Assembly: GCF_002211105.1 (NCBI RefSeq)
Contig: NZ_JPUA01000037.1
Coordinates: forward strand, 62,001 to 126,000
Length of the DNA stretch: 64,000 bases
Direction of reading: 5' to 3'
DNA from: Halomonas campaniensis
GTDB taxonomy: Bacteria; Pseudomonadota; Gammaproteobacteria; Pseudomonadales; Halomonadaceae
The stretch's first letter is position 1; each line of letters begins with the position of its first letter. The notes beneath the pieces are model-generated. The model was not told where the DNA came from and searched no databases. It saw nothing but the letters and a program-made list of their open reading frames with translations. Position numbers and translations under genes: made by a program. This document shows positions 19,161 through 28,272 of the stretch, in pieces.

Positions 19161-20333
19161 GTGGCGGGCATGGCAAACGTAGTTATTACACCCACTGACC
19201 AACAACAGGCTTTAAAAGCGTCGCCCAGTGGCGGGCGTATTAGCGCCCAAAACGATGCCCAGGCAGTGACCGCATGGCTTGAGGAGTACGTGGATAGCCC
19301 GCAAACCTGGAAAGCGTACCGCCGTGAAGCGGAGCGGCTGCTGCTCTGGCTCGCCAGCCAAGGGCACACGCTGGCCGATATCAACCGCGAACACCTGCGC
19401 CGCTTTGAAGCCTTTCTCGCCGACCCACAGCCAAGCGAGCAGTGGGTAGGGCCCTCCAAGCCCCGCACGCATCCGTTATGGCGGCCATTTCGTGGAAGTT
19501 TGTCGCCCGCCAGCCGTCGTCAAAGCCTTGTCATACTGCAAGGAATGTTTGCCTGGCTGGTAGAAGCAGGCTGGGTTAACCACAATCCGTTTCGTTTGAT
19601 GCGCGATAAATCCCGCCGCCTGAATAATCAGACGCCGCGGATTGAGCGCTATCTGGAGAGTGGCCTTTGGGCGTGGCTATGGCAGTGGCTGAATAGACCG
19701 TTAGCCATGGAGGAGGGTAGCCGCGCCCATTTCGAGCAGGCGAGGCGGCGCTTTATTTTTGGCTTTGCCTATCTGTTGGCACCGCGCATTAGCGAGATGG
19801 CCGACGCGCGTATGGGGGATTTCCAGCGCAGCGAAGGGCGCTGGTGGTGGCATGTGGTGGGTAAGGGCAGCAAGATGGCACGCATTCCGCTGCCCGACGA
19901 TATGCTTGATTGTCTGCGCCAGTGGCGTCAAGCGTTGGGCTTGCCTGACACTCCCAGCCAGCTGGAAGCGGAGACGCCGGTGCTGCGCGCACTGGATGGC
20001 CAGCGCGGTCTGGGCCATAACCAGCTCTATCGACTTATTCGCACTACGTTTCAGCAGGCGGCGCAAACACTCGAAGATAACGGCGGCACACCGGAACATA
20101 TTGCCGCGCTTAACCAGGCAACGCCGCACTGGCTACGGCATACCTCGATCACCCATCAGGCTCAATCGGGCATTAGTTTGCGCCATCTGGCCGAAAGCGC
20201 TCGTCACGCGCGTCTGGATACCACCTCACGTTATCTTCACACCGAAGACAACGAGTGGCATCGCGAGCAGCAGCGCCATCGATTGAGAGTTTCAGGACAC
20301 AACCTCCCTCAAGACTCCTTCGAACCGTTATAA
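19161..20333 (+). CDS. Tyrosine recombinase (integrase/TnpS-like)
   Basis: Site-specific recombinase of 390 residues with a SAM-like N-terminal core-binding domain (about 32-140) and a C-terminal catalytic domain. All catalytic positions are visible: R209 (APRISE), K238 or K235 (GKGSKMARIPL), H323 and R326 (PHWLRHTS), H349 (ARHARLD) and nucleophile Y358 (SRYLHTE). It should therefore be active. GTG 19161 follows AAGAGAG; ATG 19170 is possible. It is divergent from a KfrA-like gene, and no transposase, excisionase or phage gene is nearby; sufE follows 75 bases later. Compare TnpS of Tn4651-type transposons, or a degenerate integrase remnant. Confidence 0.88.
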   Translation: MAGMANVVITPTDQQQALKASPSGGRISAQNDAQAVTAWLEEYVDSPQTWKAYRREAERLLLWLASQGHTLADINREHLRRFEAFLADPQPSEQWVGPSKPRTHPLWRPFRGSLSPASRRQSLVILQGMFAWLVEAGWVNHNPFRLMRDKSRRLNNQTPRIERYLESGLWAWLWQWLNRPLAMEEGSRAHFEQARRRFIFGFAYLLAPRISEMADARMGDFQRSEGRWWWHVVGKGSKMARIPLPDDMLDCLRQWRQALGLPDTPSQLEAETPVLRALDGQRGLGHNQLYRLIRTTFQQAAQTLEDNGGTPEHIAALNQATPHWLRHTSITHQAQSGISLRHLAESARHARLDTTSRYLHTEDNEWHREQQRHRLRVSGHNLPQDSFEPL

Positions 20334-20408
20334 TGGCCCCAATGAGAACCCTATGACTCAAAGTGTCAGTCGCCACTACAAGCCAATGCCAATAGAGAAG
20401 GAAATAGC

Positions 20409-20825
20409 ATGAGCACTTCCGGCGCCGAACAGGCCCAGCAAGAGCTGATCGAAGATTTCGAGATATTCGATAACTGGATGGATCGTTACCAGTACATTAT
20501 CGATATGGGTAAGCAACTGCCTGATTTCCCCGAAGAGTGGAAGATCGAGGAGTTTAAAATCCAGGGCTGTCAGTCAAACGTATGGATGCGCCATGAGGAG
20601 GAGGGCGATAAGCTGGTGTTCAAGGCAACGTCTGATGCCGCCATCGTCTCCGGCCTGATTGCTGTATTGCTACGCATATACAGCGAGCGCACCGCGGCTG
20701 AAATTCGTGCTACCGAGCCGCACTTTTTGACAGACTTGGGATTGGATAAACACCTTTCACCAACGCGTAGCAACGGCTTGCATGCGATGCTGGAGAAAAT
20801 CTACGCGGTAGCGCAGCAGAAATAG
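20409..20825 (+). CDS. sufE: Cysteine desulfuration protein SufE
   Basis: SufE, 138 residues. It accepts persulfide sulfur from the cysteine desulfurase SufS and enhances its activity during Fe-S cluster assembly. The acceptor Cys is in IQGCQSNVW, and the N-terminal DWMDRYQYIIDMGKQLP and central IVSGLIAVLLRIYSERT blocks are typical. GAAGGAAA precedes the ATG. It is not with a suf operon here but follows the recombinase gene; nfuA lies on the other side of that module. It could be the CsdE paralog. Confidence 0.9.
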   Translation: MSTSGAEQAQQELIEDFEIFDNWMDRYQYIIDMGKQLPDFPEEWKIEEFKIQGCQSNVWMRHEEEGDKLVFKATSDAAIVSGLIAVLLRIYSERTAAEIRATEPHFLTDLGLDKHLSPTRSNGLHAMLEKIYAVAQQK

Positions 20826-20834
20826 GAAAACAAG

Positions 20835-21182
20835 CTAGCGGGGGTGATGATCACAGCAAGAGGGCGACGATCCCTTTTCATCATCCTCGCGGCAAAGCTG
20901 TTCGCTGCGGCCGCCGGGCACCGGATCCATACCGCCGGGGTTACCTGGGTGGCACTTAACGATGCGCTTAACGGCCATCCAGCCACCCTTTATTGGCCCA
21001 TGCACCTGAATTGCCTCAATGGTGTAAGACGAACAGCTTGGCCAGAAGCGACAGCGCGGGCCTAAAAGGGGGCTGAGCGTATATTGATAGACCCTTACGC
21101 AGCCAATCATCACTTTCATCAATAACCACCGCGGGCCTGAGCGCAGGGCAGCTATGATTCGCGTCTTGGCTGAGTGTGGCAT
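20835..21182 (-). CDS. yidD: Membrane protein insertion efficiency factor YidD
   Basis: YidD family, 115 residues from ATG 21182. The core [20 protein letters not shown], then [12 protein letters not shown] and [18 protein letters not shown], is diagnostic. YidD is a small cytoplasmic amphipathic protein that helps YidC/Sec insert membrane proteins. It is normally next to rnpA-yidC; here it follows hisI by 8 bases. A shorter start at 21119 (MKVMIGC) would give 94 residues, nearer the usual 70-90. It may be a second copy; the rnpA locus is outside the window. Confidence 0.85.
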   Translation of the reverse strand: MPHSAKTRIIAALRSGPRWLLMKVMIGCVRVYQYTLSPLLGPRCRFWPSCSSYTIEAIQVHGPIKGGWMAVKRIVKCHPGNPGGMDPVPGGRSEQLCREDDEKGSSPSCCDHHPR

Positions 21183-21190
21183 AGCGGGAA

Positions 21191-21661
21191 CTAGGCTTTT
21201 TTGCCGTACAGTTCGTCGGGGTCGATCAGCGGCGTACTGGTGATCGACGCCTGCTCTTTGTCCACGGCAATATAGAAGCAGCTGCGTCGACCGGTGTGGC
21301 AAGCCGGGCCTGTTTGTTCAACCTGCAACAGTAGCGTATCGCCATCGCAGTCCAGTGCAGCAGAGACAAGCTGCTGCTGCTGGCCCGAGGATTCACCCTT
21401 ACGCCATAGTTTTCCCCGCGAGCGCGAATAGTAGCAAACACGCTGGGTGGCTAACGTCTCTTCCAACGCCTCACGGTTCATCCAGGCCATCATCAACACT
21501 TCGTTAGTATCGTGCTGCTGAGCAATGGCAGGGATCAAACCATCAGCATTAAAACGCACCGCGGCTAGCAACGTAGCCACCGCGGGAAGAGTATCTTCGG
21601 GAGCAGCACGCTCAAGTTGCTTAAACAGTGCATCCGGCGCGACGTGATCAAAACGGGACAT
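21191..21661 (-). CDS. hisI: Phosphoribosyl-AMP cyclohydrolase (zur-linked)
   Basis: HisI, 156 residues, opens the purine ring of phosphoribosyl-AMP in histidine synthesis. The core [34 protein letters not shown] and [10 protein letters not shown] are present; zinc ligands C105, C121 and C128 (ACHTGRRSC) and the Mg-binding aspartates are all intact, so it should be active. There is no hisE fusion. Start at ATG 21661, 4 bases after the zur stop, so it is co-transcribed with zur. HisI duplicates in zinc-responsive operons are known in other bacteria; whether a second hisI exists in this genome cannot be seen. Residues 1-45 are longer than in minimal HisI. Confidence 0.93.
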   Translation of the reverse strand: MSRFDHVAPDALFKQLERAAPEDTLPAVATLLAAVRFNADGLIPAIAQQHDTNEVLMMAWMNREALEETLATQRVCYYSRSRGKLWRKGESSGQQQQLVSAALDCDGDTLLLQVEQTGPACHTGRRSCFYIAVDKEQASITSTPLIDPDELYGKKA

Positions 21662-21665
21662 ACAA

Positions 21666-22112
21666 TTACTCGCTAGCTGTTCGACAATCCTGGCAGAGCC
21701 CTTGGAGCTCAATGGTTTGGCGCTCAACGTTAAAGCCTCGGCTTTTGGCCAGTGCTGCCAGTTGCGCGCTGATTTCGTCCAAGTGTAGCTCTTCCACATA
21801 ACCGCAGTGACGGCAAATAAGCAGCTGAAAACCGTGGGCATGCTCCGGGCAGGCGCAGGCCACATAGGAGTTCTGCGACTCAATGCGATGCACCAAGCCT
21901 TGATCAATCAAGAACTCCAGCGCCCGATAAACCGTCGGGGGGCGGGCGGCCGCATGCTCGGTAGAGAGCTTGTCGAGCAGGTCATAGGCTTTCAGGCCAC
22001 CGCCATTTTCAGCAATCATCTCAAGTACGCGTCGGCGAATAGGGGTGAAACGAACGCCGCGGATATGGCACTGAGACTCCGCCTGCTGTAGTAGTGTACT
22101 CGCTTGGGTCAT
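21666..22112 (-). CDS. zur: Zinc uptake regulator Zur (Fur family)
   Basis: Fur-family repressor of 148 residues. A winged helix (RFTPIRRRVLEMIAE, then ARPPTVYRALEFLIDQGLVHRI) is followed by a dimerisation domain with structural-zinc cysteines C100-x-x-C103 (ICRHCG) and C140-x-x-C143 (LCQDC). The sequence ACACPEHAHGFQLLIC is Zur-like rather than Fur-like, which has the HHDH motif. It should repress zinc uptake and zinc-sparing genes. hisI and yidD follow in the same direction with 4- and 8-base gaps. Start ATG 22112 is preferred to an upstream GTG at 22145; both have poor Shine-Dalgarno sequences. Confidence 0.88.
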   Translation of the reverse strand: MTQASTLLQQAESQCHIRGVRFTPIRRRVLEMIAENGGGLKAYDLLDKLSTEHAAARPPTVYRALEFLIDQGLVHRIESQNSYVACACPEHAHGFQLLICRHCGYVEELHLDEISAQLAALAKSRGFNVERQTIELQGLCQDCRTASE

Positions 22113-22156
22113 GGGCAACTCGTTGAACGTTGTTAGCCTAGGCACTCGTTAGTAGT

Positions 22157-23170
22157 CTACGCGCCGGTGGAGGAGGTGTCAGAGTTTTCTACCGAATCGC
22201 TGTCCACCAGCTCACTTTGTCGCGCAAAATGGTGCTGGGCAAACGCCACACGCTGTTTGGCGGGCACACCATCGGGTTGGCGCTCAATAAGATCAAGCCG
22301 GCGGCGTAAACCTTCACCATTGGTCATTTGAATAGCCAGGCCAGGCCTTGCATTGAGCTCAAGCAGCATCGGGCCATGCTTGCGATCCAGCACCATATCG
22401 GTGCCCAGATAACCGAGCCCGGTCATTTCATAACAGCCTGCGGCCAAGTTAAGCAGTGTTTCCCACTGGGGCACGACCAGGCTTGCCAGATCATGACCCG
22501 TGTCGGGATGGCTAAAGCAGGGGCGGTCAAACTGCACGGCGCGCAAAGCAGCCCCGGTAGCGATGTTCAAGCCAACGCCTACCGCGCCCTGGTGCAGGTT
22601 AGCCTTGCCGTCGGATGCCGCGGTGGAAAGACGCATCATGGCCATAACGGGGTACCCCTTGAAGACAATAACCCGAATATCGGGAACCCCTTCATAGGTG
22701 TAATCCATCAGGCTTTCATCGAAATTAATCAGCGTTTCAATCACCGCCACATCGGGGGAGCCACCCAACGAGTAGAGCCCCGATAGAATATTCGACACGT
22801 GCCGCTCGATATCGGTAAGAGAAAGCTGGGCACCGCTGGGCTTGATAAAGACGTTGTCCTCGACCTTTTCAATCACCAGGATGCCTTTGCCGCCGCTTCC
22901 CTTGGCCGGTTTGATAACGAAACCGGCATGGCCTGTTAGCATTTCACCAATGTGTTTGACGCCGAACTGGGTGGTCACGGTACCAATCAGTTCGGGTGAG
23001 GTAATCCCGTACTGCTGGGCCAGCAGCTTGGTTTTAAGCTTGTCATCCACCAGAGGGTAAAGCCGGCGGCTGTTATATCGCCCAATATAGCGAATATTGC
23101 GCCGATTCATGCCAATGATGCCTTTATCCCGCAAGCGCGTGGGCCACGTCCAGTTCTTCAGCCAGCTCAT
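22157..23170 (-). CDS. Alpha-L-glutamate ligase-like protein (RimK-related ATP-grasp)
   Basis: ATP-grasp ligase of 337 residues related to RimK. Visible are the ATP-binding loop KPAKGSGGKGILVI, a substrate region with TYEGVPDIRVIVFKGYPVM and MMRLSTAASDGKANLHQGA, and the metal/ATP site LLELNARPGLAIQ. RimK-like enzymes add glutamate or other amino acids to peptides; this branch's substrate is not established. Its ATG overlaps the stop of the 7TM gene by 4 bases, and the retropepsin-like lipoprotein gene is upstream, making a conserved three-gene unit. Confidence 0.85.
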   Translation of the reverse strand: MSWLKNWTWPTRLRDKGIIGMNRRNIRYIGRYNSRRLYPLVDDKLKTKLLAQQYGITSPELIGTVTTQFGVKHIGEMLTGHAGFVIKPAKGSGGKGILVIEKVEDNVFIKPSGAQLSLTDIERHVSNILSGLYSLGGSPDVAVIETLINFDESLMDYTYEGVPDIRVIVFKGYPVMAMMRLSTAASDGKANLHQGAVGVGLNIATGAALRAVQFDRPCFSHPDTGHDLASLVVPQWETLLNLAAGCYEMTGLGYLGTDMVLDRKHGPMLLELNARPGLAIQMTNGEGLRRRLDLIERQPDGVPAKQRVAFAQHHFARQSELVDSDSVENSDTSSTGA

Positions 23171-24687
23171 GAGGGTTTCTCATCATCAGTGATTGGCTTA
23201 AAGCGACGCAGCTCCAGTAAACGATAGCCCGTGTAGTTGCCCAACAGCAGAATCAGCGCCATCAATATCAGCTGTACGCCCAGGAAATTGAACGTAATGT
23301 GGCGCACCCAAGGGTTATTCATCGCTAGATAGGCAAGGATCGCCGTAATCAAACTGCCGCCACCCTGGATTAACACCTGCTTAGGGCCTTCCTCTTCCCA
23401 TAGAATCGACATCCGCTCGATGGTCCAGGCCAGGATAATCATCGGGAAGAAAGTGATTGTTAAGCCAGCACTGAGACCCATGCGGTAAGCCAATACGGTG
23501 AAGATTGAGATAATCGCAATCACCGTTATGATGACTGCCGAGACCCTGGCCACCAGCAATAAATTCAGGTAAGAGAGATAGTTACGAATAATCAGGCCGA
23601 CGGCGACAATGAGCAGAAAGCCAATCAAGCCCGTGGGCAGACTCGTTTGAATGAAGGCGAGGGCGATCAATACCGGCATAAAGGTACCGGATGTTTTGAT
23701 ACCCACCAGCACACGCAAAAATACCACCATTAACGCGCCGATCGGAATCAGCAAAATAGTCTGGAATAGCGCTTGCTCTTCCAGCGGCAGGCTATGAATG
23801 GAGAAATTCAGCAGCGTATCTTCAGAGTAATGATTGCGCACCGCCGCAGAAGCCGGCTGATCATGGGTCATCATGGAGAACGTAACCCGGGAATTGGTGC
23901 CGCCTTGAACTTCCAGCACGGCTCGCCCACCGGTTTCCCACAGCAATAAATTGTCCGGCTTGCCTTGCTCACCTGTTAGCGGGTGGAAAATTGCCCACTC
24001 TTCTCCAGACTCATCAAACACCTGAATCCAGCTGCTGAGGGTTTGGCGTCGGCGTCCATCTTCCAGCAGTAGGCCACTTATTTCTCGAGCTTGCACTCCA
24101 GCCTGGTTAAGTAGACGCACCACCAGCGCTGCCGGGTTTTCTTGTGATAGAAGCAGCCGTGCGTTTTCTTCCTGACGCTCACCATTAATATCGCGAATCA
24201 GCTCGCGAGCGAAGGTGGCGTTATTGGCGCTACGTGCCCAAGCCTGCTCAATAAGCTGGCTGGCCGCTGTGTCATAGGGTCTTTCCCATGGCGTGGTAAC
24301 AACGTCAGGCGGTGTTTGTGCCGGTGAGCGGGCATCATCCGATACCAGCATTTGAACCGAGTAGTAGAGTGTCTGGCTGCCCGCTGCTTCACGAATAGTC
24401 CAGCGGGCGGTGCGGCCTAACTCATCCGCCTGATAAGCAAGCCCATAGCCTGACGAGGCGGTGTTCTCTGTCAGCACACGGTAGCCTGCCTGATGAGAAG
24501 GCAAGGCCAAGTCAACCTGGACAGGACCACCTTGGGCAGTGAAATTAATACCCGCCTCAATCTCCCACACCTGGCGCTGCTCTCCGGGCAGCCAGGGGAT
24601 CTCAAACTGCACGTGGCGTTGTACGCTGGTCGCGATGCCTACGACCATCAGCAGGCCGACTATAATATAGAACATTAACCGTGACAT
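23167..24687 (-). CDS. Inactive transglutaminase fused to seven membrane helices
   Basis: Membrane protein of 506 residues. An N-terminal helix (residues about 5-23) leads to a periplasmic domain of about 300 residues of the inactive transglutaminase fold, followed from about residue 325 by seven hydrophobic helices (LFQTILLIPIGALMVVFLRV, TSGTFMPVLIALAFIQTSLP, and so on). The family comes as the UUP1/7TM pair always encoded with a RimK-like ligase and a retropepsin-like protein. The catalytic Cys-His-Asp triad of true transglutaminases is not evident. A transport or sensing role across the inner membrane is inferred. The gene overlaps the ligase gene by 4 bases. Confidence 0.82.
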   Translation of the reverse strand: MSRLMFYIIVGLLMVVGIATSVQRHVQFEIPWLPGEQRQVWEIEAGINFTAQGGPVQVDLALPSHQAGYRVLTENTASSGYGLAYQADELGRTARWTIREAAGSQTLYYSVQMLVSDDARSPAQTPPDVVTTPWERPYDTAASQLIEQAWARSANNATFARELIRDINGERQEENARLLLSQENPAALVVRLLNQAGVQAREISGLLLEDGRRRQTLSSWIQVFDESGEEWAIFHPLTGEQGKPDNLLLWETGGRAVLEVQGGTNSRVTFSMMTHDQPASAAVRNHYSEDTLLNFSIHSLPLEEQALFQTILLIPIGALMVVFLRVLVGIKTSGTFMPVLIALAFIQTSLPTGLIGFLLIVAVGLIIRNYLSYLNLLLVARVSAVIITVIAIISIFTVLAYRMGLSAGLTITFFPMIILAWTIERMSILWEEEGPKQVLIQGGGSLITAILAYLAMNNPWVRHITFNFLGVQLILMALILLLGNYTGYRLLELRRFKPITDDEKPS

Positions 24688-24720
24688 GGAGATTCCTTTC
24701 CTCGTGAAACGCTAGAGCAG

Positions 24721-25557
24721 TTACTCTTCGCTATCGTCTTCATCAACTGCTTCATCTTCAGCAGCTTGCTCAGCTGGTTCGCCACCAGGAAATTCGGGGC
24801 GGTCATGCAAATAAGTGTCGGCTACATCAATGACCGCAATATCCATCAAAAAGCGCCGTCCTAGCAGCACCGGGTAATCCAGGTGAGAGCGGTCATTGAG
24901 GGTGAATTCGACATTTTCACGAATCGGCCCTAAGGTCATTAATAGCGAAATGACAGGGCGTGACTCTTCACCCGAGGCTTGAACAATACGCACTCGGCGT
25001 ACGATAGGCGCTTCGATCCACTCATCGCGCTGAGACTCAACGGCCACGTCATCTTCGTTCAGCGCCAACTTGAAGCGCACCCAGTTTTCACCATCACGTT
25101 CGAAACGGGTGATCTCTTCAGCAGAAAGTGACGACGTGTTAGCCCCGGAATCGACGCGCGCCTTGAGGTAGGTGCCCAGACTCGGTAGCCCGATCCACTC
25201 ACTGCGACCCAGCAGCGTTTTAGTGGTTAAGCTCTCATCAATTTCACACTCTTCGCGAATGATGACAGGCTCTTCACCGCGGGCTTCCAGCTGCTGTACA
25301 TCTTGGCGAAGGTAGCGCAGTAAACTGCCCACTTCACGCATATCGGCAGTCAGTGATTGCTGCTGATCAAGCTGGCGTTCCTGCAGCTGAGTGCGAGTAT
25401 CGCATTGCTGCACCAACTGGCTTTCTAATTCCAAGATACGAGAGTTGAACGAGGCTTCGCTTAAAGGGGGAGGTTGATTCGTTTCCGGCTGGGTTGCTGC
25501 GCAGCCAGCCATCGAAAGCGACAAGCCAGCTACAAGCCACAAAACACCTGGGCGCAT
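24721..25557 (-). CDS. Retropepsin-like (RimB/COG4067) lipoprotein
   Basis: Predicted lipoprotein of 278 residues. ATG 25557 gives a signal peptide ending in lipobox LSMAGC (C19). Residues about 25-95 look helical/coiled. Residues about 112-250 form an aspartic-protease-like domain with KARVDSGANTSSL (D135-S-G) and VLLGRRFLMDIAVIDV. The C terminus is very acidic (EPAEQAAEDEAVDEDDSEE). The family is annotated as ATP-dependent zinc protease, but retropepsin fold fits the motif better. It begins the three-gene unit with the 7TM protein and the RimK-like ligase. An earlier in-frame start would destroy the signal peptide. Confidence 0.83.
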   Translation of the reverse strand: MRPGVLWLVAGLSLSMAGCAATQPETNQPPPLSEASFNSRILELESQLVQQCDTRTQLQERQLDQQQSLTADMREVGSLLRYLRQDVQQLEARGEEPVIIREECEIDESLTTKTLLGRSEWIGLPSLGTYLKARVDSGANTSSLSAEEITRFERDGENWVRFKLALNEDDVAVESQRDEWIEAPIVRRVRIVQASGEESRPVISLLMTLGPIRENVEFTLNDRSHLDYPVLLGRRFLMDIAVIDVADTYLHDRPEFPGGEPAEQAAEDEAVDEDDSEE

Positions 25558-25797
25558 AACGAGAGATATCCTTGGACAATAGGTTGGGGAATGATAAGGA
25601 GATGGGCGACTAGTGTCCAACGCCATCACAGCTTTTCGGGCACCTATTTCAGATGCTTAATTTACTCTATTTAACATAATATATATTAAGCGAACCCAAT
25701 GAGGTCTAGCAGTAGTCACGGCCGCCTAGGTGCTCTATGCTAGCAAAATACTGAACAGACATTGTACTAAAATCCATTTTCATATAGGAAATGACTC

Positions 25798-26331
25798 ATG
25801 ACACGCTCTCTGCGAATTGGCTATTTCTTCACACTGCTCTTCATGTTGGCTGGCTGTGCCAGCGTTAATATTGAGGACTACGCTGATTCTGAACCCCGCC
25901 TGGATATTGCCGAATACTTTGCGGGTACCACTCGCGCCTGGGGCATGGTGCAGGATTACTCTGGCGAGGTACAGCGGCGTTTCACCGTGGAGATCCAAGG
26001 CACCTACGAAGATGACACCCTAACACTGGATGAGGCTTTCTTATTTTCAGACGGTGAAACCGATCAACGCGTTTGGACTTTTAAGCGAGTCGATGAGCAC
26101 CGTTGGATTGGCACTGCCAACGACGTTGATGGCCAAGTGGAAGCACGTCAATACGGTCATGCCTTTCATATGCGCTACCCGTTAGAGATTGAGATTAACG
26201 GCCGAATGATCTCATTTAACATGGATGACTGGATGTACCTTCAGCCGGATGGTCGCTTGATCAATCGAACCGCCATGCGCAAATTTGGTGTCACGTTAGG
26301 CGAAATCACGCTGGTTTTTGAACAAGGCTAA
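25798..26331 (+). CDS. DUF3833 lipoprotein
   Basis: Lipoprotein of 177 residues with signal peptide IGYFFTLLFMLAGC (lipobox LAGC, about Cys19). The rest matches the DUF3833 family (LDIAEYFAGTTRAWGMVQD, MRYPLEIEINGRMI, DDWMYLQPDGRLINRTAMRK), which has a lipocalin-like beta-barrel character. Function unknown; it probably lies in the periplasm on a membrane leaflet. AGGAAATG precedes the ATG. It is monocistronic and convergent with ectC. Confidence 0.85.
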   Translation: MTRSLRIGYFFTLLFMLAGCASVNIEDYADSEPRLDIAEYFAGTTRAWGMVQDYSGEVQRRFTVEIQGTYEDDTLTLDEAFLFSDGETDQRVWTFKRVDEHRWIGTANDVDGQVEARQYGHAFHMRYPLEIEINGRMISFNMDDWMYLQPDGRLINRTAMRKFGVTLGEITLVFEQG

Positions 26332-26348
26332 GTAACGGTTAAATAGAT

Positions 26349-26379
26349 AAAAAAGCAGCCTACTCTATGAGCAGGCTGC
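26349..26379 (-). terminator. Terminator of ectABC
   Basis: On the minus strand a 7-bp stem (GCAGCCT / AGGCTGC, 26379-26373 with 26361-26355) with 11-base loop is followed by TTTTTT (26354-26349), 25 bases after the ectC stop. It lies between convergent genes, but the T-run favours the ect side. Confidence 0.78.
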
Positions 26380-26403
26380 CTCTCTTATTTCTCACTAGCA
26401 GGA

Positions 26404-26796
26404 TTATTCTGGCGCTGCGTAGGAGCCGTCTTCCTGGTGAACTTCATTACCAGTAATCGGCGGCGTAAAGACGCACGCCACGGTCATGCCCTTTTCCTTG
26501 CCGCGAAGCAGGTGTTCATCATGCTGGTCAAGTAGATAGATATCGCCTGCTTTGATCGGCCAGATTTTGCCGTCAGCCAGGGTTTCAACTTCGCCTTCAC
26601 CTTCATAGCAAAACACTGCTTCGTAGTGATTTTTATAGTGAATATGCGTCTCTGTGCCTGGAAAAATGCGGGTAATATGGAACGAAAAACCAGCATTGTC
26701 GTTGGCCAGAACAAGGCGAGTACTGTCCCAGTTACCATTTTCAGCGGTCACCAGGCGCTCTGTTTTACGCGCTTCTTCAAGATTACGAACGATCAT
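26404..26796 (-). CDS. ectC: L-ectoine synthase
   Basis: EctC, 130 residues, a cupin that cyclises N-gamma-acetyl-L-2,4-diaminobutyrate to ectoine with loss of water. The start [16 protein letters not shown] is the family's canonical opening and has GGAG 7 bases upstream. Iron/substrate-site features include [24 protein letters not shown] and [10 protein letters not shown]. It is the third gene of ectABC, separated from ectB by 102 bases containing a hairpin. The terminator follows. Cytoplasmic; confers osmotic tolerance. Confidence 0.97.
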   Translation of the reverse strand: MIVRNLEEARKTERLVTAENGNWDSTRLVLANDNAGFSFHITRIFPGTETHIHYKNHYEAVFCYEGEGEVETLADGKIWPIKAGDIYLLDQHDEHLLRGKEKGMTVACVFTPPITGNEVHQEDGSYAAPE

Positions 26797-26814
26797 AGGA
26801 GTACTCCGTTGCAA

Positions 26815-26838
26815 AACGGCTGGCGACTACCAGCCGTT
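26815..26838 (-). promoter_or_regulatory. Intercistronic hairpin between ectB and ectC
   Basis: Inverted repeat AACGGCTGG / CCAGCCGTT with a 6-base loop in the 102-base ectB-ectC gap. On the minus strand it is followed by TTTT only, so it could be a leaky terminator or an mRNA-stabilising stem. It ends about 18 bases before the ectC start. Confidence 0.6.
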
Positions 26839-26898
26839 ATATCCCTATCTAAAAAGACATCTAAAAACTGTGCGCGACTACTTCAGCTTAACGCCAAA

Positions 26899-28197
<1,299 letters not shown>

Positions 28198-28272
28198 TTA
28201 GGCGTTACTTGCCCGAAGCAACATGAGCGGGAAAACAGGTAGTCCGATACGCAGATCTAGCAAAACAGCGTA

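Noticed and set aside
18956..19468. N-terminal extension of the KfrA-like gene (about 170 codons more, on the minus strand)
   Set aside because: It runs antisense into the recombinase gene, contains no domain, and a good Shine-Dalgarno precedes ATG 18955.
19161..20333. Prophage or integrative element
   Set aside because: Only a recombinase is found; no attachment-site duplication, tRNA, excisionase or cargo genes, and the flanks (nfuA, sufE) are housekeeping genes.
26797..26898. Sigma54 promoter for ectC
   Set aside because: Known in some Halomonas, but no GG-N10-GC element with the right spacing is seen here.
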